A DNA stretch of 64,000 bases. Origin: JABDQA01 sp963824415. Lineage in GTDB: Bacteria; Desulfobacterota; Desulfobulbia; Desulfobulbales; Desulfocapsaceae. A program made the position numbers and the translations under genes. Each line of letters starts with the position of its first letter. Within the stretch, counting starts at the first letter, position 1. This document shows positions 1-7,970 of the stretch, one piece after another. The notes under the pieces were generated by a model. It searched no databases. It was given only the letters and a program-made list of their open reading frames with translations, and was not told where the DNA came from. The stretch covers positions 620,001-684,000 of the forward strand of contig CAWGPM010000002.1 of NCBI GenBank assembly GCA_963824415.1, written 5' to 3'.

Positions 1-1
1 C

Positions 2-358
2 GCTATGAAGCATAGTGATTTCGTACTTTTGGTGACCGAACCGACACCGTTCGGATTGCATGATCTGATCCTTACCGTCGAGGCAGTCAAGCAGCTTGGC
101 CTGCCCTGCGGACTGGTCATCAACCGCTCTGACATCGGTGATGATAAGGTGCAGCGCTATGCCCGGCGCGAAGGGGTGCCGATCCTGATGGAAATCCCCT
201 TTGACCGAACAATTGCCGAACGCTATTCCCGGGGCCTGATTATGGCTGAACAGGATGCCCAGTGGCGCGCTCGATTCGTCGATCTTTTCGATAAGATCAG
301 CGCCCTTGTATCAGCAGGAACCTCAGCATACCCAGCAACCGACGAGGTGGTCATATGA
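2..358 (+). CDS. MinD-family ATPase with inserted ferredoxin, C-terminal part (5' end outside window)
   Basis: This is the C-terminal ~119 residues of a P-loop ATPase of the MinD/Mrp family; the reading frame is open to the left edge, so the start lies upstream. Visible features are the VTEPTPFGLHD segment, the LVINRSDIGD stretch (the guanine/adenine-binding NxxD-like loop of this fold) and a C-terminal helix. These match the end of the neighbouring full-length paralog (VVEPTLSGLHD, CINKFD). Its stop overlaps the ATG of that paralog by 4 bases (ATGA), so the two are translationally coupled. Pairs of such ATPases are typical of the orange-protein (ORP) operons of sulfate reducers. The Walker A and ferredoxin insert are not visible here and are inferred from the pairing. 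Confidence 0.85.
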   Translation, partial: AMKHSDFVLLVTEPTPFGLHDLILTVEAVKQLGLPCGLVINRSDIGDDKVQRYARREGVPILMEIPFDRTIAERYSRGLIMAEQDAQWRARFVDLFDKISALVSAGTSAYPATDEVVI

Positions 359-1260
359 AAGAACTGGTTGTCATAAGCGGTAAAGGCGGCACCGGCAAGA
401 CCAGCCTGACGGCAGCCTTTGCGGCCCTGGCCCGGAATCATCTGCTCTGCGATGCCGATGTGGATGCGGCTGACCTGCACCTGCTGCTGCACCCGAATGT
501 GGGAAAAACCAGTGATTTTATCGGCGGCGCCAAGGCCAGGATCGACCCCGAGAACTGTATCGGCTGCGGTATATGCACGGATCTGTGCCGGTTTTCAGCG
601 ATCAGCGAAGATTTTGTGGTCGATCAGCTCGAGTGCGAAGGCTGCGGGGTCTGCTACGCGTTCTGCCCCGAAGAGGCAATTGCTTTTGAGCCCAGAAAAT
701 GCGGACAATGGTTCATCTCATCGACCCGCTTTGCACCAATGGTGCATGCCCGTCTAGGCATCGCCGAGGAGAATTCCGGCAAACTGGTCAGCCTGATCCG
801 CAAGCAGGCTCAGGAACTGGCAGAGAGTCAGGACCTGAGGCTGATTATCACCGATGGTCCCCCGGGGATCGGCTGTCCGGTGATCGCTTCGATCAGCGGT
901 GCGACTGCAGCTCTGATTGTCGTCGAGCCCACGCTTTCAGGTCTGCATGATATGTCCCGGGTGGCGGAACTGGCGGCTCATTTCAACATCCCGGCGCTGG
1001 TCTGCATCAACAAGTTCGACCTTAACCCCGAGATGACGGCGACCATCGAATCAGAAGCGGTGCAGCGCGACCTCATCCTGGCCGGTCGTATTCCGTTTGA
1101 TTCGTTGTTCGTCAAGGCGATGGTGCAGGGGCAGACCGTTATCGAGTATGCCCCCGATTCGGAAATAGCCAGTATTGTAGATGCGGTGTGGCAACGAATC
1201 AGCTCGTCGGAACCACTCAACCAGAAAGAGGCAAAACAGTTTTTGCCAATCCTCAAATAA
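355..1260 (+). CDS. MinD superfamily P-loop ATPase with inserted 2[4Fe-4S] ferredoxin domain
   Basis: The 301-residue protein opens with a deviant Walker A, SGKGGTGKT (residues 8-16), as in MinD/Mrp/NifH-like ATPases. A dicluster ferredoxin domain is inserted at about residues 60-105, with CIGCGICTDLC and CEGCGVCYAFCP. The ATPase fold then resumes (IITDGPPGIGCPV, switch II region; CINKFDLN). In Desulfovibrio, paired ATPases of this kind are encoded with the Mo-Cu orange protein and belong to the ORP complex, which has been linked to cell division; a role in Fe-S or metal-cluster handling is inferred. It overlaps the upstream paralog by 4 bases and is followed by NifX/ORP-like genes in the same direction. 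Confidence 0.9.
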   Translation: MKELVVISGKGGTGKTSLTAAFAALARNHLLCDADVDAADLHLLLHPNVGKTSDFIGGAKARIDPENCIGCGICTDLCRFSAISEDFVVDQLECEGCGVCYAFCPEEAIAFEPRKCGQWFISSTRFAPMVHARLGIAEENSGKLVSLIRKQAQELAESQDLRLIITDGPPGIGCPVIASISGATAALIVVEPTLSGLHDMSRVAELAAHFNIPALVCINKFDLNPEMTATIESEAVQRDLILAGRIPFDSLFVKAMVQGQTVIEYAPDSEIASIVDAVWQRISSSEPLNQKEAKQFLPILK

Positions 1261-1279
1261 CTCAGATATGGAGATGAAA

Positions 1280-1663
1280 ATGAAAAAAATGCGTGTTGCA
1301 ATTCCATCGGTCGGTATGGGCGGGCTTGACGGTCAGCGGGCAGGGCATTTCGGCCACTGCGATGTGTTTACCTGCATCGATACGGAAAATGGCGAAATAA
1401 CAGCGGTGACCACAATTGCCAACCAGGAGCATGTTCAGGGCGGCTGCATGGTGCCGGTTAACCTGCTCGCTGAAAATAATGTCAATGCCCTGATCGTCGG
1501 CGGCATCGGCATGCGCCCGCTGATGGGTTTCAGACAGGTCGGCATCGACGTCTATCATGATGCGGAACGGATCGATATCAGGCCGGTGGTCGAAGACCTG
1601 CTGGCCGGCAAGCTGCCGCTCATCTCAGATGAAGAGGTTTGCGGAGGCGGCGGTGGCCGCTAA
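1280..1663 (+). CDS. NifX/NifB-type (dinitrogenase Fe-Mo cofactor family) protein with Gly/Cys tail
   Basis: A 127-residue single-domain member of the dinitrogenase iron-molybdenum cofactor biosynthesis family (ribonuclease-H-like fold), which includes NifX, NifY and ORP. The GHFGHCDVF segment is the characteristic region near the cofactor pocket; a second Cys lies in VQGGCMVP and a Gly-rich tail contains CGGGGGR. I chose the ATG at 1280, since GGAG lies 6 bases upstream; in-frame ATGs at 1268 and 1274 are possible. It probably binds or carries a metal-sulfur cluster together with the upstream MinD ATPases. The family is clear, but the cluster bound cannot be told from sequence. Confidence 0.85.
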   Translation: MKKMRVAIPSVGMGGLDGQRAGHFGHCDVFTCIDTENGEITAVTTIANQEHVQGGCMVPVNLLAENNVNALIVGGIGMRPLMGFRQVGIDVYHDAERIDIRPVVEDLLAGKLPLISDEEVCGGGGGR

Positions 1664-1684
1664 CAGAGACAACGGAGAGAATCG

Positions 1685-2044
1685 ATGAAGATAGCAATTA
1701 GCTCAAAGGGCACGGAGCTCAGCAGTCAGGTGGACCCGCGTTTTGGCAGGGCACCGTATATTCTGCTGGTCGATACCGAGACCATGGCCTATGAAGTCCT
1801 GGACAATGCAGCAAATGCAAACGCCTTCAAGGGGGCGGGTATCCAGGCTGCGACCATGGTTTACAACAGCGGCGCACAGATCCTAATGACCGGATACTGC
1901 GGGCCCAAAGCCTTTCAGACGCTGCAGCAGGCCGGCATCAAGGTGGTCAGCGACACCAGCGGGACGGTCTTGCAGGCGGTTGAAACGTTTAAATCGGACC
2001 AGGTCCAGTATCTCGAAACGCCCAATGCCGAAGCACACTGGTAG
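1685..2044 (+). CDS. Orange-protein (ORP)-like NifX-family protein
   Basis: A 119-residue protein starting MKIAISSKG with SQVDPRFGRAPYILLVD, the signature N-terminus of ORP/MTH1175-like proteins. ORP from Desulfovibrio holds an unusual Mo-Cu-S cluster non-covalently. The GAGIQAA and TGYCGPKAF segments also match this family. It follows the previous NifX-like gene after 21 bases, with a GGAGAG Shine-Dalgarno, and precedes two NifU-like genes. The neighbourhood of two MinD-ferredoxin ATPases and ORP-like proteins supports an ORP-type operon. Metal content is inferred from the family only. Confidence 0.85.
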   Translation: MKIAISSKGTELSSQVDPRFGRAPYILLVDTETMAYEVLDNAANANAFKGAGIQAATMVYNSGAQILMTGYCGPKAFQTLQQAGIKVVSDTSGTVLQAVETFKSDQVQYLETPNAEAHW

Positions 2045-2101
2045 AAGCAGCAGAATCTAGGGATCTGCGGGCAGCTTATAAAATAATGTGGAGCTCAAAC
2101 C

Positions 2102-2557
2102 ATGGCAATGACAGATCAGGAGTTCGAAGCGATCGTCTCACAACTGCAGAACCAGGCTTTCAATGATGCCAGGCAGGCCTATGGTGAAAAGGGGTTCGAG
2201 CGCTGGCGCAACCCACGTTTCAATGGGCCGTTGGCCGATGCCGATGCCTTCGGCGGACTCAAAGGCGGTTGTGGGGACACTATTGAAATTTTTATAAAAT
2301 TCAACGATAATCGGGTCGCTGAGGCCTCATATACGACGGACGGCTGCGGTTCCAGTGCTCTGTGCGGTTCTTTCACCGCGGAGCTTGCCCTCGGGAGAAG
2401 CCCCGAAGAGCTGATGGAACTCGAGCCGGCCGATGTCTTGCGGGCGATAGGAACCTTTCCTGAAGAGCAAAAGCATTGTGCGACCCTGGCCATCAAGGCC
2501 CTTCAGGATGCGGTAAACAACTATATGATCAAACTGGTCAGCGGAGGCAGACCATGA
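2102..2557 (+). CDS. NifU-like iron-sulfur cluster assembly scaffold
   Basis: The 151-residue protein carries the NifU/IscU N-terminal scaffold pattern: Cys57 and Asp59 in GGCGDT, Cys82 in TDGCGSS, and Cys126 in KHCATLA. These three cysteines and the aspartate are the [2Fe-2S]-assembling ligands of the family. There is no NifU central ferredoxin or C-terminal Nfu domain, so this is the stand-alone form. It sits in the ORP-like operon, and its stop overlaps a mini-ORF (ATGA) that links it to the next NifU-like gene. The likely role is building or delivering Fe-S clusters to the MinD ferredoxins or ORP proteins (inference). Confidence 0.85.
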   Translation: MAMTDQEFEAIVSQLQNQAFNDARQAYGEKGFERWRNPRFNGPLADADAFGGLKGGCGDTIEIFIKFNDNRVAEASYTTDGCGSSALCGSFTAELALGRSPEELMELEPADVLRAIGTFPEEQKHCATLAIKALQDAVNNYMIKLVSGGRP

Positions 2558-2637
2558 GGCAACGCATCGCCGCCTGCGTGTTTTGGGGCAGGGCTTCGCT
2601 GATTCTGGCGCCGCCCGCTGTGCTTGGTGTGCGATGA
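2554..2637 (+). CDS. 27-codon bridging mini-ORF between two NifU-like genes
   Basis: The ATG at 2554 overlaps the stop of the upstream NifU-like gene (ATGA) and has a perfect GGAGG 6 bases upstream. The frame runs MRQRIAACVFWGRASLILAP and ends at TGA 2635-2637, overlapping the ATG of the downstream gene at 2634, again as ATGA. It may be a translated coupling peptide, or the displaced N-terminus of the downstream membrane protein after an old frameshift. No homology is recognised. Confidence 0.45.
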   Translation: MRQRIAACVFWGRASLILAPPAVLGVR

Positions 2638-3035
2638 CTTCGAGTCTGTTAGTGGCCTTTGTACTTATTGTCGGGGTGGGAACGGTCTGGTTTCTGCTCT
2701 ATTATTTTAATAACCCGGTCCTGGACACCCCCGATGGTATCGCCAAAGTTGTCGGCAACTGCGGCGATACCATGGAAATCGGTCTCAAGATCAAAAACGA
2801 CCGGGTGCGTGCCACTCACCACTGGACCAACGGCTGTTCATACAGTAAACTCTGTGTCGAGGGGGCCGCTGCCCTGGCTCTGGGCAAGACCATTGATGAA
2901 GTAAAAAAGATCAACATGATTTCGATCATGGACCTGGTCGGACAGCTCCCCGAAACCCATCTACACTGCGCCCAACTTGCCGAAACCACCTTGCAGAAAA
3001 GCCTCGCAGATTATCTCGCCAGACAGCACGCCTGA
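2634..3035 (+). CDS. Membrane-anchored NifU-like protein
   Basis: From the ATG at 2634 the protein has 133 residues. Residues 4-23 form one strongly hydrophobic transmembrane segment. A NifU-like scaffold domain follows with all ligands kept: Cys43/Asp45 in GNCGDT, Cys68 in TNGCSY and Cys112 in LHCAQLA. A TTG start at 2583 in the same frame would add 17 residues; the ATG is preferred because it overlaps the mini-ORF stop as ATGA. NifU-type scaffolds are normally soluble, so the anchor is unusual and suggests cluster assembly at the membrane. It is the last gene of the ORP-like operon. Confidence 0.75.
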   Translation: MTSSLLVAFVLIVGVGTVWFLLYYFNNPVLDTPDGIAKVVGNCGDTMEIGLKIKNDRVRATHHWTNGCSYSKLCVEGAAALALGKTIDEVKKINMISIMDLVGQLPETHLHCAQLAETTLQKSLADYLARQHA

Positions 3036-3198
3036 AGTTCCGGTTGCTCCGGGATTTTCACATTTTTGCTGATTGATTCTGAGGTTGTGATGTTTACGTT
3101 CAAAGGGTAAGCTGCATTTATCGTTTACTGCGCAGTGCGCGGCTTGGATCGGTGTATCGTTATTTTTGGAGCAATTTTAGAACAACGGCGGATGGATC

Positions 3199-3630
3199 AT
3201 GTCGGAAGAAAAAAAAGGCTGGGACGATATACCTTCTTTAGAAGATTTGCAGATGGACTGGGACTACACCGCCGAAAACCCTCTGGGAAAAAGGAAGTTC
3301 CAGCGGATGGACAACGGCGATGTGCGCTCAATCTTCGAAATGAAGACTATTCCGGTGCGGGTGGCGACCGGAGACTTCACCATTGATGGTACCCTCAACG
3401 ATATCAGCGGAGGCGGACTGGCGCTGATCCTGAAAAGGGCACTGGCGGTCGGTCAGCGCGTGAAGCTCGGTTTCTTTCTGGGCAGGCAGAAGATCGTATC
3501 CCAGGCAATCGTCAGGCAGTGCGCCCCCATTACAAGCGCTTACAAGGTCGGCTTCGAATTCCACAACATAAAAGAAGAAGACAGTCAGTACATCAACGGC
3601 CTGTATGCTTCGAAGGCGTTGAATCCCTGA
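3199..3630 (+). CDS. PilZ domain protein (c-di-GMP binding)
   Basis: The 143-residue protein has an acidic 30-residue N-terminal segment and then a PilZ domain. Both c-di-GMP signatures are visible: RxxxR as RKFQR (R32-R36) and DxSxxG as DISGGG (D68-G73). GFEF near residue 116 closes the beta barrel. It would act as a small cytoplasmic c-di-GMP effector; the target is unknown. It stands alone, 163 bases after the NifU-like gene and 34 bases before the HMG-CoA-lyase-like gene. It is one of three PilZ proteins in the window. Confidence 0.85.
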   Translation: MSEEKKGWDDIPSLEDLQMDWDYTAENPLGKRKFQRMDNGDVRSIFEMKTIPVRVATGDFTIDGTLNDISGGGLALILKRALAVGQRVKLGFFLGRQKIVSQAIVRQCAPITSAYKVGFEFHNIKEEDSQYINGLYASKALNP

Positions 3631-3664
3631 AATCAGTATTCTCCAGCACTACAGGACGGCAGAA

Positions 3665-4564
3665 GTGGACTCTGTAATTCTCGAAGATCAATCGCTATGG
3701 GACGGGCTGCAATTCGAGCGTCTCGTTCTGCCCTTGAAAGACAAGGTTAATCTGTTTCATCTGCTCAGAGATGCCGGCCTCAAACGCATTCAGGTGGGCT
3801 CCTTCGTTAATCCCAAAATTTTGCCGCAGATGGCGGATACCGATGAATTCGTTGCCGAGGTTGTCGCTACGCCCGATGTTCTGGTCACCGCCCTTGTCTT
3901 TGATCAGCGAGGCCTGGAGCGGGCGCATGGTTGCGGACTCGAGCACGTCAGCATGTCTGTTTCGGTCAGCAACAGTCACAGCCAGAAAAATGTCAGAAAA
4001 TCGGCTGATGAGGCGCTTGCCACGGTGGTTCGGCTGATCGGCTCGGCTACGGCGATGGGAATTCAGGTCAGGGCCGGAGTCCAGTGCGCTTTCGGCTGTC
4101 ACTATGAAGGTGCGATCAATCCGGGGAAGGTCATAAGAAGCCTGGCCCAGATGGCTGAGGCCGGTGCCGCCAGGCTAAATCTGGCGGACACGACCGGCAT
4201 GGCCAATCCCCAGCAGGTCAAAGCCATGGTGGCGGCCCTCAAAACCGAGATCTCCGAGGCGGAGCTCAGTCTGCATCTGTGTGATACCAGGGGATTGGGA
4301 ATTGCCAACATGGTGGCCGGCCATGAAGCGGGGGTGCGGATTTTCGATACCAGTGCCGGCGGGCTTGGCGGCTGCCCGTTTGTCAGAGGGGCTGCCGGCA
4401 ATGTCCCCACCGAGGATGCGGTGAACCTGTTTGAATCGATGGGCCTAGACACTGGTGTCAACCTTGAACGGATCTGCAAGGCTGTCGACTATTACGAAAA
4501 ATTGCTTGGCAGAAGGCCTCCCGGCAGAATGAGCCGGGTGCTGAAGATGCAGCAGCGTTGCTGA
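3665..4564 (+). CDS. Divergent HMG-CoA-lyase-like (DRE-TIM metallolyase family) protein
   Basis: A 299-residue TIM-barrel protein of the HMGL-like family, starting with GTG at 3665. The C-terminal AGGLGGCPFVRGAAGN (Cys237) and NVPTEDAV closely match 3-hydroxy-3-methylglutaryl-CoA lyases. Two catalytic signatures differ: the RDGLQ motif reads WDGLQ, with Trp12 where the catalytic Arg should be, and the metal-binding HxHD reads HLCD (His204, Cys206). In characterised lyases the Arg is essential, so ordinary HMG-CoA cleavage is doubtful. It may act on another 3-hydroxy-acyl substrate or use a changed metal site. Family assignment is firm; substrate unknown. Confidence 0.75.
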   Translation: MDSVILEDQSLWDGLQFERLVLPLKDKVNLFHLLRDAGLKRIQVGSFVNPKILPQMADTDEFVAEVVATPDVLVTALVFDQRGLERAHGCGLEHVSMSVSVSNSHSQKNVRKSADEALATVVRLIGSATAMGIQVRAGVQCAFGCHYEGAINPGKVIRSLAQMAEAGAARLNLADTTGMANPQQVKAMVAALKTEISEAELSLHLCDTRGLGIANMVAGHEAGVRIFDTSAGGLGGCPFVRGAAGNVPTEDAVNLFESMGLDTGVNLERICKAVDYYEKLLGRRPPGRMSRVLKMQQRC

Positions 4565-4890
4565 GCCTCGAAACGCATCAATGTGAAGGCTGCTCTGAAA
4601 TAATAACCTATTGCAGCGGTTTCAGATCTCAACAAAAGGTAGCCGGGCGCTTTCTCTAGCAATTTAGTATAGCTGTTCTGCTGCTACAGGCTGATGGTCT
4701 GAGACAATAGCGCAGGCCTGATAATTCTCGAGGATGGGTTGCCCGGTTTTTGACTTTGATAAAATTTTCTGTCAGGGCAGGCATTTTGTTGACAAGGACA
4801 GCAGCGAAAACTATTTGTTTATCATTAAGTGTTTCTGTTTCGGACACATGCCGTGCGAGCGGATCTCGTTCTAAAACCAGGGAGGGAATC
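4565..4890 (+). other. Intergenic leader of the tctCBA operon
   Basis: 326 bases without a convincing gene. The best signal is a sigma70-type promoter at 4789-4817. The stretch from 4750 is open in the tctC frame, but the ATG at 4891, with GGAGGG just upstream and a signal peptide directly after it, is the better start. Confidence 0.6.
4789..4817 (+). promoter_or_regulatory. Putative sigma70 promoter for tctCBA
   Basis: TTGACA at 4789-4794 is a perfect -35 box. After 17 bases comes TATTTG at 4812-4817 as a partial -10. It lies about 75 bases upstream of the tctC start codon. No operator is recognised. Confidence 0.5.
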
Positions 4891-5856
4891 ATGAAAATTA
4901 GATTTTTACAGATGTTTGCCGTCAGTGTCTTAGTGGGCCTTGGAGCAACAGCTGCCCTTGCGGCGGAGTGCATCGCTCCGGCGAATCCGGGCGGCGGCTG
5001 GGACTTTACCTGTCGCCAGATCGGCAAAGTCATGTATGATATCGGCGCCATCGATAAGCCGATGCAGGTCACCAACATGGCCGGCGCCGGCGGCGGAGTG
5101 GCATTCAACCATGTTGTGGCGGAACGCAACAAGGACGCGGAGCTGATCGTTGCAGCATCATCTGCTACCACGACCCGACTGGCGCAAAACGCCTATGCCG
5201 GCATGACCGCTGATCAGGTGCGCTTTGTCGGCTCAATCGGTGCTGATCCCGGTGTAATCGTGGTTGGTGCGAAAAGTCCCTTTAACTCTCTGGGCGATCT
5301 GGTCGACGCAGTCAAAGCCGACCCGGGTGGGGTTGCATTTGCCGGCGGCTCAGCCGTGGGCGGTTTTGACCACCTGAAGGCATTGATGGTGCTGCAGCGC
5401 GCAGGGATCGATGACATCACCAAAGTCAAATACATCAGTTTCAATGCTGGCAGCGATGCGCTCACCCAGACCATCGGCGGCTTTACCCAGGCGATGACCG
5501 GCGACATGTCTGAGGTCGTGGGTTTCCTGAAATCTGGCGATGTCCGCGTTCTCGCCGTTCTGACCGAGGAGCGCGTGCCGGGGTTTGAAGACATCCCAAC
5601 GGCAAAAGAACAGGGTGTTGATATAATTGCCGTTAACTGGCGTGGTCTGTATATACCCAAAGGTGTTTCCGACGATACGTTCAAGCTGTGGGCGGATCGT
5701 CTGCAGCAGGTTGCAGACTCAGACGAATGGAAGAAAGTAATGGTCGATAACGGGCTGGCGCCTTTCACCAAGGTCGGTGACGATTTCCAGAGCTATATTG
5801 ACGGTATTGTTGCCGAAGTTCATACGATGAGCCAGAAACTCGGGGTCATCCAGTAA
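4891..5856 (+). CDS. tctC: Tripartite tricarboxylate transporter (TTT) periplasmic binding protein
   Basis: The 321-residue protein has a Sec signal peptide (Lys-Ile-Arg, hydrophobic core to about residue 23, cleavage near ALAAEC). The mature part is a TctC/BugT-type binding protein: PANPGGGWD near the N-terminus, MAGAGGGVAFN (the ligand-binding loop) and WRGLYIPKG. It captures a carboxylate in the periplasm and hands it to TctAB. The ATG at 4891 follows GGAGGG. Its stop shares bases with the tctB start. The two genes after tctA (PrpD-like, PrpB-like) suggest a citrate- or methylcitrate-type ligand (inference). Confidence 0.92.
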   Translation: MKIRFLQMFAVSVLVGLGATAALAAECIAPANPGGGWDFTCRQIGKVMYDIGAIDKPMQVTNMAGAGGGVAFNHVVAERNKDAELIVAASSATTTRLAQNAYAGMTADQVRFVGSIGADPGVIVVGAKSPFNSLGDLVDAVKADPGGVAFAGGSAVGGFDHLKALMVLQRAGIDDITKVKYISFNAGSDALTQTIGGFTQAMTGDMSEVVGFLKSGDVRVLAVLTEERVPGFEDIPTAKEQGVDIIAVNWRGLYIPKGVSDDTFKLWADRLQQVADSDEWKKVMVDNGLAPFTKVGDDFQSYIDGIVAEVHTMSQKLGVIQ

Positions 5857-6296
5857 TGCAAAGCGACCGGATTTTCGGCCTGGTCGCAACGGTCCTGGCA
5901 CTCACGTATATCGTGAGTGCCAACCAGACCCAGATAAGCTTTTTAACGGATCCCGTCGGGCCCAAAGGCTTTCCTATTTTGATAGGCATAATCTGGGCGA
6001 TCAGTGCCATGTTCATGGTGTTGCGCCCTGATCCGCAACCGGATTGGCCCGGCCTGCGCACCTTTGCCGCCCTGGCCTTCGCCGTGCTTATTCTGATCGG
6101 CTATGCCTATGCCTTGAAACCTCTTGGTTTTGTGCTGCCCACGGCTGTTGCCGCTGGGGTTTTAAGCTATCAGATCTCACCCAATCCAAAGCACGCTGTG
6201 TTGACGGGTATCGGCCTCTCGGGTGTACTTTTTGTGATTTTTAAATATGCCTTGGGTCTGGGCCTGGTAGCTATCCCTAGATGGTTGCTAGGATAA
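5856..6296 (+). CDS. tctB: TTT transporter small membrane subunit
   Basis: A 146-residue protein with four hydrophobic segments, the usual TctB architecture (about 150 residues, four helices). It starts within the stop of tctC (TAATG) and is followed by tctA after 32 bases. TctB partners the large TctA channel in sodium- or proton-coupled carboxylate uptake. Sequence conservation in this subunit is always weak, so the assignment rests on topology and position. Confidence 0.88.
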   Translation: MQSDRIFGLVATVLALTYIVSANQTQISFLTDPVGPKGFPILIGIIWAISAMFMVLRPDPQPDWPGLRTFAALAFAVLILIGYAYALKPLGFVLPTAVAAGVLSYQISPNPKHAVLTGIGLSGVLFVIFKYALGLGLVAIPRWLLG

Positions 6297-6328
6297 GAAA
6301 TTCGATAGGCTAGGATAAGAGTGCTGAC

Positions 6329-7834
6329 ATGGATATACTGGCCAACCTTGCGCTTGGTTTCTCAATCGCACTATCTCCGTACACCTTGATGCTGGCTGTG
6401 ATTGGCTGCTTTTTGGGTACCATCATCGGCGCCCTGCCGGGCCTCGGGCCTTCAAATGGTGTGGCGATCCTGATCCCGTTGACCTTTGCTCTCGGCCTTG
6501 ATGCAACCTCGGCCCTGGTATTGATGACAGCTGTCTACTACGGCGCCATGTATGGAGGACGGATCAGTTCGATCCTGTTGAATATCCCAGGTGATGAGCC
6601 TGCTTTAATGACAACGCTTGACGGCTATCCGATGGCTAAAGCAGGCCGGGCAGGGGATGCGTTGGTCCTTTCGGGTGTGGCGTCCTTTGTTGGCGCTTTC
6701 CTGGCCACCCTCGGCTTGATTTTTTTGGCTCCGCTGCTGGCCCGGGTCGCGTTTCTTTTTGGCCCGGCAGAATACTTTGCCCTCTACCTGCTGGCCTTTT
6801 GTACCCTTGGAGGTATGGCCAGCAACAATCAGGCCAAGGCTGCAATTGCATCGTGTATAGGTTTGGCAATAGCGATGATAGGCGTTGACAACTCGAGCGG
6901 TCTGCCGCGCCTGACCGGGGGCAACCTGCATCTCTATGACGGGGTCGATTTCCTGGTCGCGATCGTCGGTTTGTTTGCCATTACCGAGGTGTTCTTTTTC
7001 ATTGAAAGTCACGGTAAGCATTCGTCTCTCGGGGTGAAACTTGAAAAAGTCAGCATTCCCTGGAAGGAGATTATTGAATGCCGCTGGGTTATGCTGCGTT
7101 CTTCTGTTGTTGGTTTTATCGCCGGCGTCCTGCCGGGTGCGGGCGCCTCTCTGGGCAGTTTCCTGGCCTATATGTCGGAAAAATCCATTGCTGGTGAAAA
7201 GGGTGGTTTCGGGACAGGCGTGGCCAAGGGCATCGCAGCACCCGAGGCGGGAAACAATGCCGCTGCCGGTGGCGCCTTGGTGCCGATGCTGACCCTGGGT
7301 GTACCCGGATCGGGTACCACGGCCGTTTTGCTGGCCCTGCTGATGACGCTCAACATCACACCTGGCCCGACCCTGTTCACCGAGAACCCCGATGTCGTCT
7401 GGGGCCTGATCGCCTCGCTGTTGATCGCCAACTTCGTGCTTCTGGTGATGAACGTGCCGATGGTAAAAATCTTTGTGCGCGTGCTGCAGGTGCCAGCCTG
7501 GGTTCTGATGCCCGGTGTGACGATGATCTCGTTTGTGGGTATTTACTCGTTAACGGGAAGCTATTTTGATCTGCTGCTGATGGTCGGCTTCGGGGTGCTG
7601 GGTTATATCATGCGCAAGCTCGATATACCCACCGTGCCGGTCATCCTGGGCATTCTTCTGGGTGGCCACATGGAAACGGCGTTGCGGCGGGCCATGCTGC
7701 TCTCAGACGGTGACTGGATCTATCTTTTTTCTTCACCCATCGCTATCGGCCTCTGGTTAGCCGCCGTATCGGGCTTCATAGCGCCGATGTTTTTGCGGCG
7801 CTTCCTGAAGAAACCGCAAAGGATCACTGACTGA
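6329..7834 (+). CDS. tctA: TTT transporter large membrane subunit
   Basis: A 501-residue polytopic membrane protein. It contains the duplicated TctA signatures, GALPGLGPSNGVAILIPLTF near residue 35 and AGVLPGAGASLGSFLAY near residue 265, plus the conserved GAMYGGRISSILLN and GVPGSGTTAVLL regions. It is the ion-coupled transport channel of the TctABC system. Length and topology are standard. It forms an operon with tctC and tctB, and prpD follows after 136 bases. Confidence 0.94.
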   Translation: MDILANLALGFSIALSPYTLMLAVIGCFLGTIIGALPGLGPSNGVAILIPLTFALGLDATSALVLMTAVYYGAMYGGRISSILLNIPGDEPALMTTLDGYPMAKAGRAGDALVLSGVASFVGAFLATLGLIFLAPLLARVAFLFGPAEYFALYLLAFCTLGGMASNNQAKAAIASCIGLAIAMIGVDNSSGLPRLTGGNLHLYDGVDFLVAIVGLFAITEVFFFIESHGKHSSLGVKLEKVSIPWKEIIECRWVMLRSSVVGFIAGVLPGAGASLGSFLAYMSEKSIAGEKGGFGTGVAKGIAAPEAGNNAAAGGALVPMLTLGVPGSGTTAVLLALLMTLNITPGPTLFTENPDVVWGLIASLLIANFVLLVMNVPMVKIFVRVLQVPAWVLMPGVTMISFVGIYSLTGSYFDLLLMVGFGVLGYIMRKLDIPTVPVILGILLGGHMETALRRAMLLSDGDWIYLFSSPIAIGLWLAAVSGFIAPMFLRRFLKKPQRITD

Positions 7835-7970
7835 CGAAGTACCTTGTTCCAATGCCTATTTTCAAAGGCCCAATCACGAGTTGGGTCCTGCCGCCTATCG
7901 CTCTGCCCTTTCGGGTCGGTTCAGCCCGGTGCCGGACCTGTCTTCCCCCTCTGCATGCGGAAATACAATC

